This document shows positions 6,241 through 6,352 of a stretch of DNA of 6,352 bases, one piece after another. The notes below the pieces were generated by a model, which worked only from the letters and a program-made list of their open reading frames with translations, ran no database searches and was not told the DNA's origin. The stretch spans positions 1 to 6,352 of the forward strand of contig JAGPCH010000098.1 in NCBI GenBank assembly GCA_018058125.1. The letters run 5' to 3'. The stretch's first letter is position 1. The number at the start of each line of letters is the position of its first letter. The stretch is from Ignavibacteria bacterium (GTDB lineage: Bacteria; Bacteroidota; Ignavibacteria; Tepidaquicellales; Tepidaquicellaceae). The position numbers and the translations under genes were made by a program.

Positions 6241-6352
6241 ATGAAACGGATTTTAGTATCTTTACTTATTCTTCTTCTTTGTTGTTCACAGATTTTTCCT
6301 CAGGATGAAATTGAACTTGTTGAAAGTGTTCCCGCCGAGACTACTTTAAACC
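6241..6352 (+). CDS. Exported protein, 5' part; possible PLD3-like phospholipase D family (runs off window)
   Basis: Only the first 37 codons are present. MKRILVSLLILLLCCSQIFPQ is a typical signal peptide: two basic residues, a leucine-rich hydrophobic core and a likely cleavage after FPQ. The LLLCCS stretch is not a good lipobox (no small residue before Cys), so secretion by signal peptidase I is favoured over a lipoprotein. The mature start (ELVESVPAETTLN) resembles the opening LVES-P segment of eukaryotic PLD3-type phospholipase D proteins, recalled from memory and short. The HKD catalytic motifs would lie outside the window, so the family is a guess. The gene starts 7 bases after the SirB1-type gene, which suggests one transcript. 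No Shine-Dalgarno is seen. Confidence 0.75.
   Translation, partial: MKRILVSLLILLLCCSQIFPQDEIELVESVPAETTLN

Overview
This window is a low-GC bacterial chromosome segment with seven genes, all on the + strand and tightly spaced. No tRNA, rRNA, CRISPR array, transposase or phage gene is visible. The gene families, the compact NusB, the UMF1-type permease, the SirB1-type protein with a helical N-terminal region, and the mix of starts with and without a Shine-Dalgarno sequence suggest the Bacteroidota/Chlorobi side of the tree. Ignavibacteria-like bacteria are the best guess. This lineage call is inference from family resemblance, not from a marker gene.

Layout: (1) 1-736 is the 3' part of a TolB/PD40-type beta-propeller gene, cut by the window's left edge. 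(2) 737-810 is a short spacer holding a tandem TAACTAY heptad repeat that runs almost into the next start. (3) 811-2658 is dnaG, the replication primase, starting at TTG. (4) 2659-2772 is a spacer with an imperfect hairpin. (5) 2773-3231 is a short TrmO/TsaA-type protein, probably a tRNA methyltransferase. (6) 3232-3376 is an AT-rich spacer with a possible weak terminator and a candidate promoter. (7) 3377-3859 is nusB. (8) 3928-5253 is a 12-helix MFS permease of the UMF1 type. (9) 5349-6233 is a SirB1-type transglutaminase-like protein with a clear Shine-Dalgarno sequence and a TTG start. (10) 6241-6352 is the start of an exported protein whose first mature residues resemble the opening of PLD3-type phospholipase D proteins.

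The core genes are informational: primase, tRNA modification and antitermination/rRNA transcription. The flanking genes act at the envelope or are exported. Nothing indicates a defence system, island or novel multi-gene system. This looks like an ordinary housekeeping region. The most distinctive non-coding signal is the heptad repeat before dnaG, which puts stop codons in all three forward frames just before the primase start.
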